This document shows positions 1 to 9,984 of a DNA stretch of 64,000 nt, piece after piece. Under the pieces are notes generated by a model. That model had not been told where the DNA came from. It searched no databases and saw only the letters and a program-made list of their open reading frames with translations. A program made the translations under genes and the position numbers. Where the stretch lies: contig CM026387.1 of the NCBI GenBank assembly GCA_014843695.1, forward strand, positions 82,200,598 to 82,264,597, read 5' to 3'. How positions within the stretch are numbered: the first letter of the stretch is position 1; each line of letters starts with the position of its first letter. The stretch comes from Archivesica marissinica. Taxonomy: Eukaryota > Mollusca > Bivalvia > Venerida > Vesicomyidae.

Positions 1-37
1 ATGTAATCTTGACCAATAAACCATTCATAGGCACCCT

Positions 38-535
38 GTTATAAATATAACGTATGTACAATTATAAACATAACATATGTACAATTATAAACATAACGTA
101 TGAACAATTATAAACATAACATATGTACAATTATAAACATAACGTATGAACAATTATAAACATAACGTATGAACAATTATAAACATAACGTATGTACAAT
201 TATAAATATAACGTATGTACAATTATAAACATAACGTATGTACAATTATAAATATAACGTATGTACAATTATAAATATAACGTATGTACAATTATAAACA
301 TAACGTATGTACAATTATAAACATAACGTATGTACAATTATAAACATAACGTATGTACAATTATAAACATAACGTATGTACAATTATAAACATAACGTAT
401 GTACAATTATAAACATAACGTATGTACAATTATAAACATAACGTATGTACAATTATAAACATAACGTATGTACAATTATAAACATAATGTATGTACAATT
501 ATAAACATAACGTATGTACAATTATAAACATAACG
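38..535. repeat. 23-bp minisatellite
   Basis: About 21 head-to-tail copies of an AT-rich 23-bp unit containing cgtatgtacaattataaac. Copies differ by one or two bases, such as cgtatg/catatg and tgtaca/tgaaca. It lies in the non-coding 3' direction of the ACOT-like gene, probably in an intron because the C-terminal exons are not in the window. Confidence 0.95.
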
Positions 536-790
536 TACACTGAACTGAAACAACATCAACAACTCATAAATGAAAATACAAATAAACTAGAAAGAGTAAT
601 TACATGTAAACATATATATACTAGAGGACATAGAAAACGCACATGTCAGATAAGTGTGGTTTTACATGAAAAACAATAACTATATAAATACATTGTTCTA
701 AACAGTTGTTCAGTTTGTGTTTTGTAATAAAGATGTGATATATCTTTGATGGAATCCTTCGTATTTCGTTTTCATGTAATAATAATCATA
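536..790. other. Unique spacer with one inverted copy of the next array's unit
   Basis: No gene is seen. Positions 614-641 (atactagaggacatagaaaa and onward) are the reverse complement of one unit of the 36-bp array that begins about 150 bp to the right. Confidence 0.6.
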
Positions 791-1290
791 TAATGTAGGT
801 GTGCGTTTTCTATGTCCTCTAGTATATAATGTAGGTGTGCATTTTCTATGTCTTCTAGTATATAATGTAGGTGTGCGTTTTCTATGTCCTCTAGTATATA
901 ATGTAGGTGTGCGTTTTCTATGTCCTCTAGTATATAATGTAGGTGTGCGTTTTCTATGTCCTCTAGTATATAAGGTAGGTGTGCGTTTTCTATGTCCTCT
1001 AGTATATAATGTAGGTGTGCGTTTTCTATGTCCTCTAGTATATAATGTAGGTGTGCGTTTTCTATGTCCTCTAGTATATAATGTAGGTGTGCGTTTTCTA
1101 TGTCCTCTAGTATATAATGTAGGTGTGCGTTTTCTATGTCCTCTAGTATATAATGTAGGTGTGCGTTTTCTATGTCCTCTAGTATATAATGTAGGTGTGC
1201 GTTTTCTATGTCCTCTAGTATATAATGTAGGTGTGCGTTTTCTATGTCCTCTAGTATATAATGTAGGTGTGCGTTTTCTATGTCCACTAG
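791..1290. repeat. 36-bp minisatellite
   Basis: About 14 nearly identical 36-bp units (tgtaggtgtgcgttttctat then gtcctctagtatataa). The unit is a multiple of three, so both strands give long repetitive open frames; there is no sign these are genes. It lies just downstream of the third ACOT-like exon, in the likely intron. Confidence 0.95.
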
Positions 1291-1342
1291 TCTATTTGGT
1301 ACATTCAAGCGCAACTGTTGCAACAAACACACACCAATCTAC

Positions 1343-1506
1343 CTGTATATAAGTATTCTGATTGTTTCCCTCAAACGTTCCTGGAACATGTAGGTACGAG
1401 AGTGCCATTGTTGCATACCCGTGTGAGGCCAGTAACGCTGCCCGAGTCTCAATAAGACTGACTAGACCTCCGAACATATCAACCAAGCCTGGGAATGGAC
1501 CATCAC
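1343..1506 (-). CDS. ACOT/BAAT-like acyl-CoA thioesterase, exon 3 (partial gene)
   Basis: Third recognisable exon of a minus-strand acyl-CoA thioesterase / bile-acid-CoA:amino-acid N-acyltransferase gene. It encodes [19 protein letters not shown] followed by [19 protein letters not shown], which matches the start of the alpha/beta-hydrolase (BAAT_C) half of the family: the PGxxDxFG segment, then RAxLLASxGYA. The acceptor is tgttgtag at 1507 and the entry phase (two bases completing a Gly codon) fits exon 2 exactly. The 3' boundary at 1343 (cag before gtagat) is my best guess. In the family this half carries the nucleophile Ser/Cys, Asp and His, but those exons must lie left of position 1. The enzyme class hydrolyses acyl-CoA to free acid and CoA or conjugates bile acids; which activity applies here cannot be told. 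Confidence 0.82.
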
Positions 1507-1604
1507 CTACAACAGGAAAAACATACTACATATATGAAAGCATTTTCAGTGTGTTAATGTGTGTATATCTAATTAATTACTGAATTTGTGTAACATGTCT
1601 CCAA

Positions 1605-2035
1605 TGTAAGGATGATATCATAGATCAATTCATCGTTATCTAAGAGCCGCATTGACCTTCAAATTGATCCATGATATCATCACTACATAAAAACCGCACT
1701 GACTACCTTTAAATATTACTTAATATATGACTATATGCCAAAACAATTGTTTGTGTCTTGTGCCTGTGATTGTTATCTAAGAGCCGCACTGACTACCTTC
1801 AAATTGATCCATGATATCATCGTTACATAAGAGCCGCATTGACCTCCTTCAAATTGATCCATGATATCAACGTTACATAAAAGCTGCATTAACCTCTTTC
1901 GATTTGATCCATGATATCATCGCTACATAAGAGACGCATTAACCTCTTTCGATTTGATCCATGATATCATTAAGCGGTCAATGCGTCTCTTATATAACGA
2001 TGATATCATGGATCAAGTCGAAGGAGGTCAATGAG
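1605..2035. repeat. Degenerate 50-bp tandem repeat ending in an inverted unit
   Basis: Units contain ttgatccatgatatcatcg and taagagccgcattgacctc. Spacing is 50 bp between 1806, 1856 and about 1906, and less regular before that. The last unit (about 1983-2035) is inverted, giving a palindrome centred near 1970. It lies in the intron between ACOT exons 2 and 3. Confidence 0.75.
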
Positions 2036-2770
2036 TCTCCAATCATGTTTTACCCAGCCAGCTGATCTTCTTTGTGCATTCTCAGTCACATTTATGACTG
2101 CATGTCAGTATGCTGTAACTAAACAAGAACAGTACTAGAGCAGGGGACGGACAAGTGCCGTATATGAGTTTACGTTGATAATGTTTCTCCTTAAGCTTAC
2201 AGTTTTAATGACCTTGTTGGTGATCTTGTCAATCAGATTATTTTATGTTAAGTCATTAGATATTGATACACATAGATATTTAGCAGTGATACCATAGTGC
2301 AGTTGGGTGTTGTGAAGAGAGTATGTAGAGTCGATGACGTTTCTACAGTTTGTGACATGGGTACATGGCACTTTGATGGGTTGAAGCTTAAATCACACAA
2401 TAATTCCCATTTCTCGAGTTCATGTTTCTCATGTTGCAAATGAGCAGACTTGAAGGCACAAGTAAGAGATACTCATAGGGCAGTGTCATTGGCAAATGGA
2501 CTTTGGAGGAAGTAACATGTTCATTGGTGTGATGAATATGAGAAAGAGAAAAGGTCTTAAACAGATCACTGTGGCACCCCTGATGTAACATTAATAGTCG
2601 CAGACTGTGCACCATTCAGTACTACTGACATCTCACAGCTGTTAGACTCGTTTCTGGAGTCATCCCACATTAACTATGTAACTCTCCAGCAGTACCACAT
2701 TCCCGATCATGCCAGTCAGTCGGAAATAAGTTATGTAGCTATATTTATCTGAGATTCTCCACATCCGAGT
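2036..2770. other. Intronic sequence, nothing recognised
   Basis: Part of the intron between ACOT exons 2 and 3. Short open frames on both strands show no family resemblance and no codon continuity. Confidence 0.5.
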
Positions 2771-2774
2771 TCCT

Positions 2775-2885
2775 AACTGCATTGTCTATCTATCTATCTT
2801 CCGCTAATGTCGAACCCCTCGCGGGGACGTAGACATGTTGCGCGTCAAAAACGGCAAAGAAGTTAAAAGTATGAGTAGTTAAAAG
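2775..2885 (-). mobile_element. LINE 3'-end fragment
   Basis: The sequence around cccctcgcggggacgtagac is the reverse complement of the 3' terminus seen at 9190-9260 and 42150-42200 (gacatccccgcgaggg). It is therefore the 3' end of the same LINE family, inserted in minus orientation in the ACOT intron. Confidence 0.65.
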
Positions 2886-3159
2886 TATAATGGATGGCAG
2901 CATGGAAGCATGGCAGCATTTTCAATTTGATTAGCAGTTTCAATATATGCATTAAGGTGTATTGTCATCAAGCAGGGATGTTCATTTAGTCTCGAGCTTT
3001 GCTAACTTATCTTGTACGAAGACAATTTCTCTCTACATATGTATTCTTATATTTGAGTAGGACATGAAATGTTCATGGTTAGATAGTAGCTTCCTATAGT
3101 GTGTTTTAATATAATAATATTTCATTAATAGCATAACGTTAATTGACATTCAATCTTAC

Positions 3160-3405
3160 CTTCTGGCAGAAATATAGTTCCTTTGAATGTTCCTGCTAGT
3201 GGTATTCTCCGGACCCCGGATTTCTGGAATAATCTTTGAAGTTTGGTCTCCGTTACTGGTTCCCGAGGTAGAACAGCTTCAGCGTATGCACCATAGTAGA
3301 CCTTTATCTTGAAATGCATAGGTTGTCCTACGTCTTTTTTAATCAGCCGAGCCGATTGTCCTGATAAACATTTCAGACTCCAAAACAATCCCATTGGTTC
3401 TGTGC
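3160..3405 (-). CDS. ACOT/BAAT-like acyl-CoA thioesterase, exon 2
   Basis: Middle exon of the minus-strand thioesterase gene. It encodes TEPMGLFWSLK near its start and GVRRIPLAGTFKGTIFLPEG at its end. These correspond to the second half of the thioesterase/acyltransferase N-terminal beta-sandwich domain, which carries the family motif EPMGLxWS and ends with GVRR...G.xFLP just before the hydrolase domain. The acceptor is ctatcatacag at 3406 and the donor is aag/gtaaga at 3159. The 246-bp exon enters in phase 1 (Gly split G/GC) and leaves in phase 1 (Gly split G/GT), joining both neighbours without frame change. No internal stop is present. The intact frame and matching phases argue for a working gene. 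Confidence 0.88.
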
Positions 3406-3540
3406 CTGTATGATAGATAAGCACACCTGCATACGCACAACGTAGCACCAACTTCGATTCAAGTTCGGGTGACCAGTAAAATGAATTGACCTATTACACT
3501 ATTCTAGTCTGTTGGTTTTCTGGTAAAGTTGCATTGTGTG

Positions 3541-3640
3541 TTTTATGTTTATTTGTCGTCTCTACCGTTGGTCCATATGAGCTAAGCCCATTGAAAAGAT
3601 TAGTAATTTTAGATTTTGGAGGATAGTCCAATGGTACAGA
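3541..3640 (-). mobile_element. SINE-A fragment (3' body)
   Basis: Reverse-complement fragment of the SINE-A body (tttatttgtcgtctctaccg ... ttttggaggatagtccaatg). It is diverged and lacks the tRNA head. It lies in the intron between ACOT exons 1 and 2. Confidence 0.7.
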
Positions 3641-3954
3641 TAGCTGCAACAGTTAAATAGGAGGCTATGATTAGAAAGAAAATGACAGCAGTACAACAGT
3701 TTATGGCCAAGCTAACGTAGCATATTAAATGTTTTCACAGCTTACACACACCAATGCAGTTTTCTGTTGATTTTGAACATTATACTAGATTACTTGGTGC
3801 ATTATTCATAGAACGATACACACATATGCTAAGGAAATTACGTAAATGTTCCATTTGCAAACAGTTTTGCATCGCTATTGTTGTTGTTGTTGTTTCTTCA
3901 TAAACGTATGTGCATTGGATACCATAACGTGCTATAAAAGCAATATAGGAGATG
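3641..3954. other. Intronic spacer
   Basis: Nothing recognisable except a short (GTT)n run near 3880-3895. Confidence 0.5.
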
Positions 3955-4447
3955 ACAAAGTTATCTATTTAATTATGGACTAGGAACATATTAAGTTACC
4001 TACATAATTATGGACTGGGAATATGGCAACTTTATATATCTAATTTTAGACTAGGAAAATGGAAATCTTATCTATCTAATTATGGACTAGGAACAGATTA
4101 AGTTATCTACATAATTATAGACTGTGAAGATGGGAAAGTTATCTAATACTATCTAATTATGGACTGTGAAGATGGGAACGTTCTCTAATAGTATCTAATT
4201 ATGGACTGTGAAGATGGGAAAGTTATCTAATAGTATCTAATTATGGACTGTGAAGATGGGAAAGTTATCTAATAGTATCTAATTATGGACTGTGAAGATG
4301 GGAAAGTTATCTAATAGTATCTAATTATGGACTGTGAAGATGGGAAGAGTTACTAATTAGTATCGATAGTATCTAATTATGGACTGTGAGATGGGAAAGT
4401 TATCTAATAGTATCTAATTATGGACTGTGAAGATGGGTGAAGATGGA
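3955..4447. repeat. 42-bp minisatellite, left block
   Basis: The repeating unit is gactgtgaagatgggaaagt followed by tatctaatagtatctaatta and tg. Units at 3960-4130 are divergent; those from about 4145 are homogeneous. It is interrupted by the element at 4448 and resumes at 4850. Confidence 0.9.
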
Positions 4448-4850
4448 AATGTTATCTGAATGAATGAATGAATGAATGGTGTTTTACGGCGCATCGACAT
4501 CTACGGTCATGTAGCGCGCATTAAAGTTATGTTTATTGTCGAGTGTATGAAATAAAATTCTATATAAGTATATGCATTACGTAAAAATTAATACTAAGAA
4601 GTTAAATGAATGAATGAATGGTGTTTTACGGCACATCGACATCTAAGGTCATGTAGCGCGCATTAAAGTTATGTTTATTGTCGAGTGTATGACATAAAAT
4701 TCTATATAAGTATATGCATTACATAAAAATTAATACTAAGAAGTTATAAAGACGTAAGATTAATTACAGGTAATATATGAATGAATGATTACTACAAAGG
4801 CATGATTAACAATTGATATCACAGCTTATTATAAATTCTAGATAAATGTT
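4448..4850. repeat. Interspersed repeat, duplicated in tandem
   Basis: A segment starting with (TGAA)n then tggtgttttacggcgcatcg and running about 155 bp is present twice (4448-4603 and 4606-4750) with a few differences. It splits the 42-bp array, so it was probably inserted into the array and then duplicated. A (TGAA)n-headed repeat of this kind looks like a dispersed family, but its class is not clear. Confidence 0.6.
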
Positions 4851-5410
4851 ATCTAATAGTATATAATTATGGACTGTGAAGATGGGAAAGTTATCTAATT
4901 ATGGACTGTGAAGATGGGAAAGTTATCTAATAGTATATAATTATAAACTGTGAAGATGGGAAAGTTATCTAATAGTATATAATTATGGACTGTGAAGATG
5001 GGAAAGTTATCTAATAGTATCTAATTATGGACTGTGAAGATGGGAAAGTTATCTAATAGTATCTAATTATGGACTGTGAAGATGGGAAAGTTATCTAATA
5101 GTATCTAATTATGGACTGTGAAGATGGGAAAGTTATCTAATAGTATCTAATGATGGACTGTGAAGATGGGAAAGTTATCTAATAGTATCTAATGATGGAC
5201 TGTGAAGATGGGTGAAGATGGAAATGTTATCTAATAGTATATAATTATGGACTGTGAAGATGGCAATATTATCTGTTCAATTATGGACTAGGACGATGGT
5301 ACAGTTATATATCTAATTATGGACTAGGATGATGGTACAGTTATATATCTAATTATGGACTTGGACGATGGTACAGTTATATATCTAATTATGGACTAGG
5401 ATTGTAGTAC
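4851..5410. repeat. 42-bp minisatellite, right block, and 36-bp variant
   Basis: Continuation of the 42-bp array to about 5225. It then changes to about four units of a related 36-bp repeat (ctaattatggactaggacga, tggtacagttatatat). Confidence 0.88.
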
Positions 5411-5499
5411 GGTTAATTATATCATATTAATTCAAAAGTATTGAATATTTAATTCATTTTTGACTGACTTGTTATTTAATATGAATATGGCACAGCCTC

Positions 5500-5612
5500 A
5501 AAGCTATTCCGCTTCAGGTGCCAAAGGTCCGGAGTTCGAGTCCCGCTGCAGCCGTTATGATTGTGCCCTTAGGCAAGCCATTTAAATGCCTCTTCTCTCT
5601 CATCAGAACGTA
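5500..5612 (+). mobile_element. SINE-B head fragment
   Basis: ccgcttcaggtgccaaaggt then ggagttcgagtcccgctgca matches, in the opposite orientation, the tRNA-like head of the copies at 16552, 23436 and 46396. The gtgcccttaggcaag body segment follows. It is truncated about 20 bp before the SINE-A copy at 5628. Confidence 0.75.
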
Positions 5613-5627
5613 TGAGAGTCTGATCGC

Positions 5628-5926
5628 GCACAGACGGATCTGTAGTCCAGTGGTAACACGCTGGACTGGTAATCCAGGGATCGCAGGTTCGATCTCCCGT
5701 CTGACCCTAATAAAATTAACAGTCTTTCAGATGGGACGTAAAACCGAGGTTTCGTGTCGGTGCTTTACACTGTGCACGTAAAAGAACCAGAGGAGACTCT
5801 GGAATGGATATCTGTCTGTATCATGCACTATCCTCCAAAATCTAAAATGACTAATCTCTTCAGGAGGAGTCGCTCATATAGGCAACCAGTAGCGACGATA
5901 AATAAACGTAAAACACACACACAGTC
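5628..5926 (+). mobile_element. SINE-A, full-length copy
   Basis: The tRNA-derived head (5633-5702) has box A tagtccagtgg, box B ggttcgatctc, and a perfect 5-bp anticodon stem ctgga/tccag around a 7-base loop with GGT in the anticodon position, so it resembles tRNA-Thr(GGT). A body follows (gatgggacgtaaaaccgagg ... cactatcctccaaaatctaa) and the 3' tail is aaataaacgtaaaacacac. The same body recurs at 3541(-), 36590(+), 42643(+), 60898(+) and 62091(-). The head is not a functional tRNA gene because the acceptor stem is incomplete and it runs straight into the SINE body. Confidence 0.88.
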
Positions 5927-5930
5927 TGAT

Positions 5931-6735
5931 CGCATTTACAAATAACACTATCTAGTAGGCTAGTTGATGATAACTATTGAACAATTAAAAGCTTGCTTAA
6001 CCATGAAAGAAACTGAATTACAGCATGAGTAATAATATCAAATTGAAATCGCTCCTAAGATAAGACAATAAATATATTAATGCATAAGGTATTTGACATA
6101 GGCCTAGTCAGGGAATTCTAATTACTAAGCTGTGATTTAACAAATAAAAATAACTTTTAAAAGAAAAGGAATTCGAACCTCGGATCTGTAGGCCAAAATG
6201 CTCTACCATTATGCCACTATTCCACTGTATAGAAACACAGGTAGGCGTCCGTTCTCCCCAACGGAATATTTAGAATATTTGAGCAGCCATTTTCGAAAAT
6301 TCATTCAATTGGTATGTATTTTTTTTGCCGAAAACTGTTTATACTGTTCCGCAATATTGCGTTTGTTGATTTTATTCCACTATGAAATAGAGTCAGTTAA
6401 TGTTAAGAATGCTTTCGGAGTAATCTATCTCATTAAGAACGCGTTCAGTCATCTTTGCAGCTTCTTTAGCTCTCCGCCCTGCCTCGATGTGGCATCCCTT
6501 AACTATTCTCCCACAATTCATGTTCCTGTACGAAGATTTTAATTTAGATAACAATCTCACCCCAACTGTGTTACCGTTACCGTAAAGTAAATTCGGACCC
6601 GTTTGCTTATAGCTCACTATAAATAAGATGAAATTGGCATAATTAATATCATTTTGTCATAATTTCCATATATAACATTCTGAAAGACGTAGTGAATTTA
6701 AAAGTTTGAGCTAAGTAACATTTTGAAAACCATAC
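5931..6735. other. Intronic sequence with a tRNA-like fragment
   Basis: Part of the intron after ACOT exon 1. On the minus strand at about 6228-6165 there is a tRNA-like stretch with tggcataatggtagagc (box A-like) and a perfect box B, ggttcgaattcc. The anticodon and acceptor stems do not pair well, so it is probably another SINE head or tRNA pseudogene. Nothing else is recognised. Confidence 0.4.
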
Positions 6736-7036
6736 CTTTAAAGCTACCTGCTATGGATTCAGCTGTCGTGTTATCAATTTCACCGTTAATATCAGTTTCA
6801 TAAACACATCTGGACTCGAACTTGCTTCCATTCTCCTCTACACTTGCAACCAGTGTCACCATTTGTTTTGAATGCAAACCGCGGAGCTGAATCGTGACCT
6901 TTTCATCTACCATTCCAACAGTAGGGGTCACTGTAATGTTCGGTGTAACTGCAGGCGTCGTGTTGTTTGAGCAAGACTTCGTGTAGATATTTAGATGTTT
7001 ATCCAGTACCATGAGACGATGTAGCGATTTGAACAT
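6736..7036 (-). CDS. ACOT/BAAT-like acyl-CoA thioesterase, first coding exon
   Basis: Encodes about 100 residues starting at ATG 7036: MFKSLHRLMVLDKHLNIYTK, then VTPTVGMVDEKVTIQLRGL, and ending AESIAGSFKG. The middle part is the start of the acyl-CoA thioester hydrolase/BAAT N-terminal domain (pattern P..g.vDE.v.I...GL, later AgSf.G). The first 20 or so residues are rich in Lys/Arg/Leu with almost no acidic residues, suggesting a mitochondrial transit peptide as in mitochondrial ACOTs; this is an inference. The donor aaag/gtatgg leaves in phase 1 and matches exon 2. An acceptor-like tttcttgtag sits at about 7073, so a separate 5' UTR exon may lie upstream. An alternative start further upstream would translate the 7080-7392 minisatellite and is unlikely. 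Confidence 0.8.
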
Positions 7037-7079
7037 GTTTGAACTAACTTTGCTTTTCTCGTCTTTCTCTACAAGAAAT

Positions 7080-7392
7080 AAAATCGCCGGTATAGGCATG
7101 CGTACAAGCAGAAAAAGGCATGCGTATAAGCAGAAAAAGGCATGCATATAAGCAGAAAAAGAGAAAAAGGCATACATACAAGCAGAAAAAGGCATACGTA
7201 CAATGCAGAAAAAGAGAAAAAGGCATGTATACAAGCAGAAAAAGGCATGCGTACAAGCAGAAAAAGGCATGCGTACAAGCAGAAAAAGAGAAAAAGGTAT
7301 GCGTACAAGCAGAAAAAGGCATGTGTACAAGCAGAAAAAGGCATAAATACAAGCAGAAAAAGGCATGCAAGCATGCGTACAAGCAGAAAAAA
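7080..7392. repeat. 22-bp minisatellite upstream of ACOT exon 1
   Basis: About 14 units of acaagcagaaaaaggcatgc plus two bases, with shortened or extended variants (agaaaaagagaaaaagg). Long open frames on both strands (Phe/Leu/Cys-rich or Lys-rich) are by-products of the repeat. Confidence 0.92.
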
Positions 7393-7419
7393 CGTGGTCA
7401 TTAACTTAATGAAATCCCT

Positions 7420-7885
7420 ATAAACCGAATGCCCCCCGTACCAGATATAAAGTTCGATTTGGAGGGGATTTGGAGGGGTTTTCATAGTTGAGTAGATTTC
7501 TCCTAAGTCAACAAATCAACTCTGAAATGCCTAGAAGTAGTCTGTGACATGGTTATAGCTGACAGTTAATAAATAACTGATTAATTTTAAGTGTACAATA
7601 TAATATTCTGAAAATAAAATAGCTCATAGTTGTACATTAAAAGAATAGCCAGTTTCATACATGTATTTGATGAAGACAAGTTGCTGTCCTACAGGGGTAA
7701 ATTACAGTTGAAAATGCACTTTTTTAACAATATCTGTTCGGTATTCGGAAAAGAACGGTTCCTGTTTATAGAGTTTTTTACAATGAACAAAGAAGGCAAA
7801 ATTTCGGGACCAAGAAATAAGTTCGGTTTTGAGGGAATTCCAGTTTAGAGGGGTTCCGGTTTTGAGGGGTTTCACTGTATAGCAT
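7420..7885. repeat. Possible DNA-transposon terminal fragments
   Basis: Two related segments in direct orientation, 7441-7490 (aagttcgatttggaggggat ...) and 7815-7880 (aagttcggttttgagggaat ... ggggtttcactgta). The second resembles pogo/Tigger-type ends (cagtgaaacccctc on the other strand). No transposase is present. Between them nothing is recognised. Confidence 0.35.
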
Positions 7886-7949
7886 AATTATGTGCAGCAG
7901 CAGGTGTTTTACTTATGGTATAGGGAAACTTTCCACTAACCTGAACGAT

Positions 7950-9260
7950 CATAAGGCTAGTTATCCTGACCTAATTAAGCAAATCATACTCCAATCAACA
8001 CTGTCTAATGAACTGTCCACTATCCTTGAAGTCTAATTACAAACATCCAATAATGAAGGATCACTGCCATCCCAGTGGAAGGCAGAAAATGTTGCCCCAG
8101 CTACAAAAAAGGCGACAAGTCGGACCCCGCGAACTATAGGCCTATTCCATTGACGTGTGCTCTATGCAAGGGTGTAGAATATACTATTTTCACTTTCGTG
8201 GTAAAACAAATGTTGTACCACTTGCATTTTTAGGGTTAGTTAATGACATTGTTACCTCGATCTACAATTAAGCAACATGCAGATCTTATACTGTTAGATT
8301 CTATTAAGGCTCCCAAGAGGCAAATCACGAGAAAGTACTACTAACAATGCATAACTATACCGACAGAGGTCAAACATTAAGGTCAAATAAGTGCTTTCTA
8401 TATATCAGAACCCAGTCAGTTGTCATTAGCTTCTATAAACAATCTCAAACAATATGTCAGTTCAAAAGGCTGTATCTTTGCAGGTGATACTGCAGTCTAT
8501 CTAACTCTGACATTTGCAAATGAAGGAATACGTCCTTTTCCCAGTTAATATGCTATCCATTGAGTCCTACTGTAGTCAGTTACATCAGATAAATACCTTG
8601 GCGTGGATATATCATTGGATGATAGGTCAACAAAGAAAGCCAAACATCATGGTATTATCCGAACCCATTAAATCCATGGCTTACCAGGCTCCTAGCTGGA
8701 AAACGGCTCCGACACTTAGTAGCCATATACCCAAACACTGCTAGATCAAGATGAAGGTGTCCAGTGAAGAATAGCCTGTTGGATAAAGGCTGACTTCTAT
8801 CGTACCTCCAGTGTTACAGACATGCTCCATTTCCTAAGTTAACGTGGACGAGACCTTCGGCGTATTTACAATAGGTTATCCCTTATGCATACAATTTACA
8901 ATGAGCTGTTGCTATCCCCATTGACAATTACCTAGTTCTCCTCTCCAGCCGCGAAAGCCACTGACATTGCTTAAACTGTGTTAATGTCAGCAAGAACAGA
9001 CTGCTAAAACGTATCCTTTTTTTCCAAGAGCAATATTTCACTGGAACCATCTCCCTCCTCAGATTGCCCATCTCCCTACCACATAGCAGTTTGACGTATT
9101 GATCATGCTAGCCCTAGTTGTTCTGCCTAGCTGCTTTTACCCCAACATATGTTTCATTTCTCTCTTATATTTTGCGTTTTTGATTTGCATCATGTCGACA
9201 TCCCCGCGAGGGGTTTGACATTAACGAAAGATACTAGGCCCAATATAGATAGATACTGGT
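7950..9260 (+). pseudogene. Decayed LINE reverse transcriptase and 3' end
   Basis: Broken frames show non-LTR retrotransposon ORF2 landmarks in order. SQWKAENVAPATKKGDKSD and PANYRPIPLTCALCKG (about 8070-8180) are the conserved RT entry region. FAGDTAVYL (near 8480-8500) stands where the catalytic YADD box should be, with Asp-Asp lost. The C-terminal tail reads SFFPRAIFHWNHLPPQIAHL (about 9015-9075). Stops and frameshifts separate these blocks, so it is inactive. The 3' end, gacatccccgcgaggggttt, recurs at 2775(-) and 42150(+). The tail type (ffPR.i..WN.LP) is typical of jockey/CR1-like elements; the clade is not resolved. Confidence 0.75.
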
Positions 9261-9335
9261 TTTGTGGCTGGTCAATAATGGTGATTCATCAACGTCCATA
9301 AAATATACATAACTACAAATGTAAAAAAAGTTTAA

Positions 9336-9580
9336 ACGTTATTTATTTTACAACGATTGCGAAGCAAATTTTAACAATTTATATTAACCACTCTCGTTGG
9401 CATAGATGAAAGCATAAATATGGTCATTCGAGTGGGAGGAAACCGGAGTACCCGGTGAAAACCCACATGTCCGATCTGGCGACCACAGTACCATCTCACA
9501 CACTTCCCGGTCTGAGGATTGAACCTGGGTTGCATTGGTGAGAAGCAAGCACGCTAACCACTGCGCTAATCGGACAGCCC
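9336..9580 (-). mobile_element. SINE-C copy
   Basis: On the minus strand the head (from 9580) has box A tagcgcagtggttag and box B gggttcaatcct, a body with gggttttcaccgggtactcc, and an AT-rich tail ending near tgtaaaataaataacgt. Related copies are at 23031(-), 43003(+) and 61400(-). The head resembles tRNA-Glu (CTC in the anticodon position), but the anticodon stem is degraded. Confidence 0.85.
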
Positions 9581-9674
9581 CGAACTACAAATGAACTTGG
9601 GATCAGAACCAAACCCCAAGTGTAACACTGTGTGTGAGTCTGTGAGATATAAATTTGTAGATATAAATAAAAGC

Positions 9675-9891
9675 TTAACCCTTTCAACACCACAGACCTC
9701 TAAATTGGCTTACAAAAAAGTGCAGATCCTGATGAGACGGCTCGTCACGAGCTGGCTCATCTGGATCTGCACTTTTTTCAAGTAATATAACTATTTTTAG
9801 ATTTTTTTTACCCATTTTGATAAATGAACTGATCCAAATGTAATTTTGTTATTAATTTATTGGTCTAAAAATATCATGTTGAATGGGTTAA
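9675..9891. mobile_element. piggyBac-like TTAA MITE
   Basis: A 217-bp element bounded by TTAA on both sides. The left end is TTAACCCTTTCAACA and the right end, reverse complemented, is TTAACCCATTCAACA. TTAA target sites and a CCC-initial terminal repeat are the known signature of piggyBac. There is no coding capacity. The centre (9714-9778) is a near-perfect palindrome with arms starting aaaaaagtgcagatcc. Confidence 0.72.
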
Positions 9892-9984
9892 TAAGCGTCT
9901 ATTGACAGTATTGCCCATCTGAGTCATCTATATATATGTATCTTTTTAAAAGTATAAATATATGTATCTGTTGAATTATGTAGC

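Noticed and set aside
38..1290. CRISPR-like direct repeats (23 and 36 bp)
   Set aside because: Units are contiguous without spacers and the DNA is eukaryotic.
5633..5702. tRNA-Thr(GGT) gene
   Set aside because: Good anticodon arm and boxes, but the acceptor stem is incomplete and the sequence is followed by a body that recurs at five other places; it is the head of SINE-A.
9714..9778. Possible hammerhead ribozyme (ctgatgag ... inside a hairpin)
   Set aside because: The second conserved core (cgaaa) is missing and the structure is a simple near-perfect palindrome inside a MITE.
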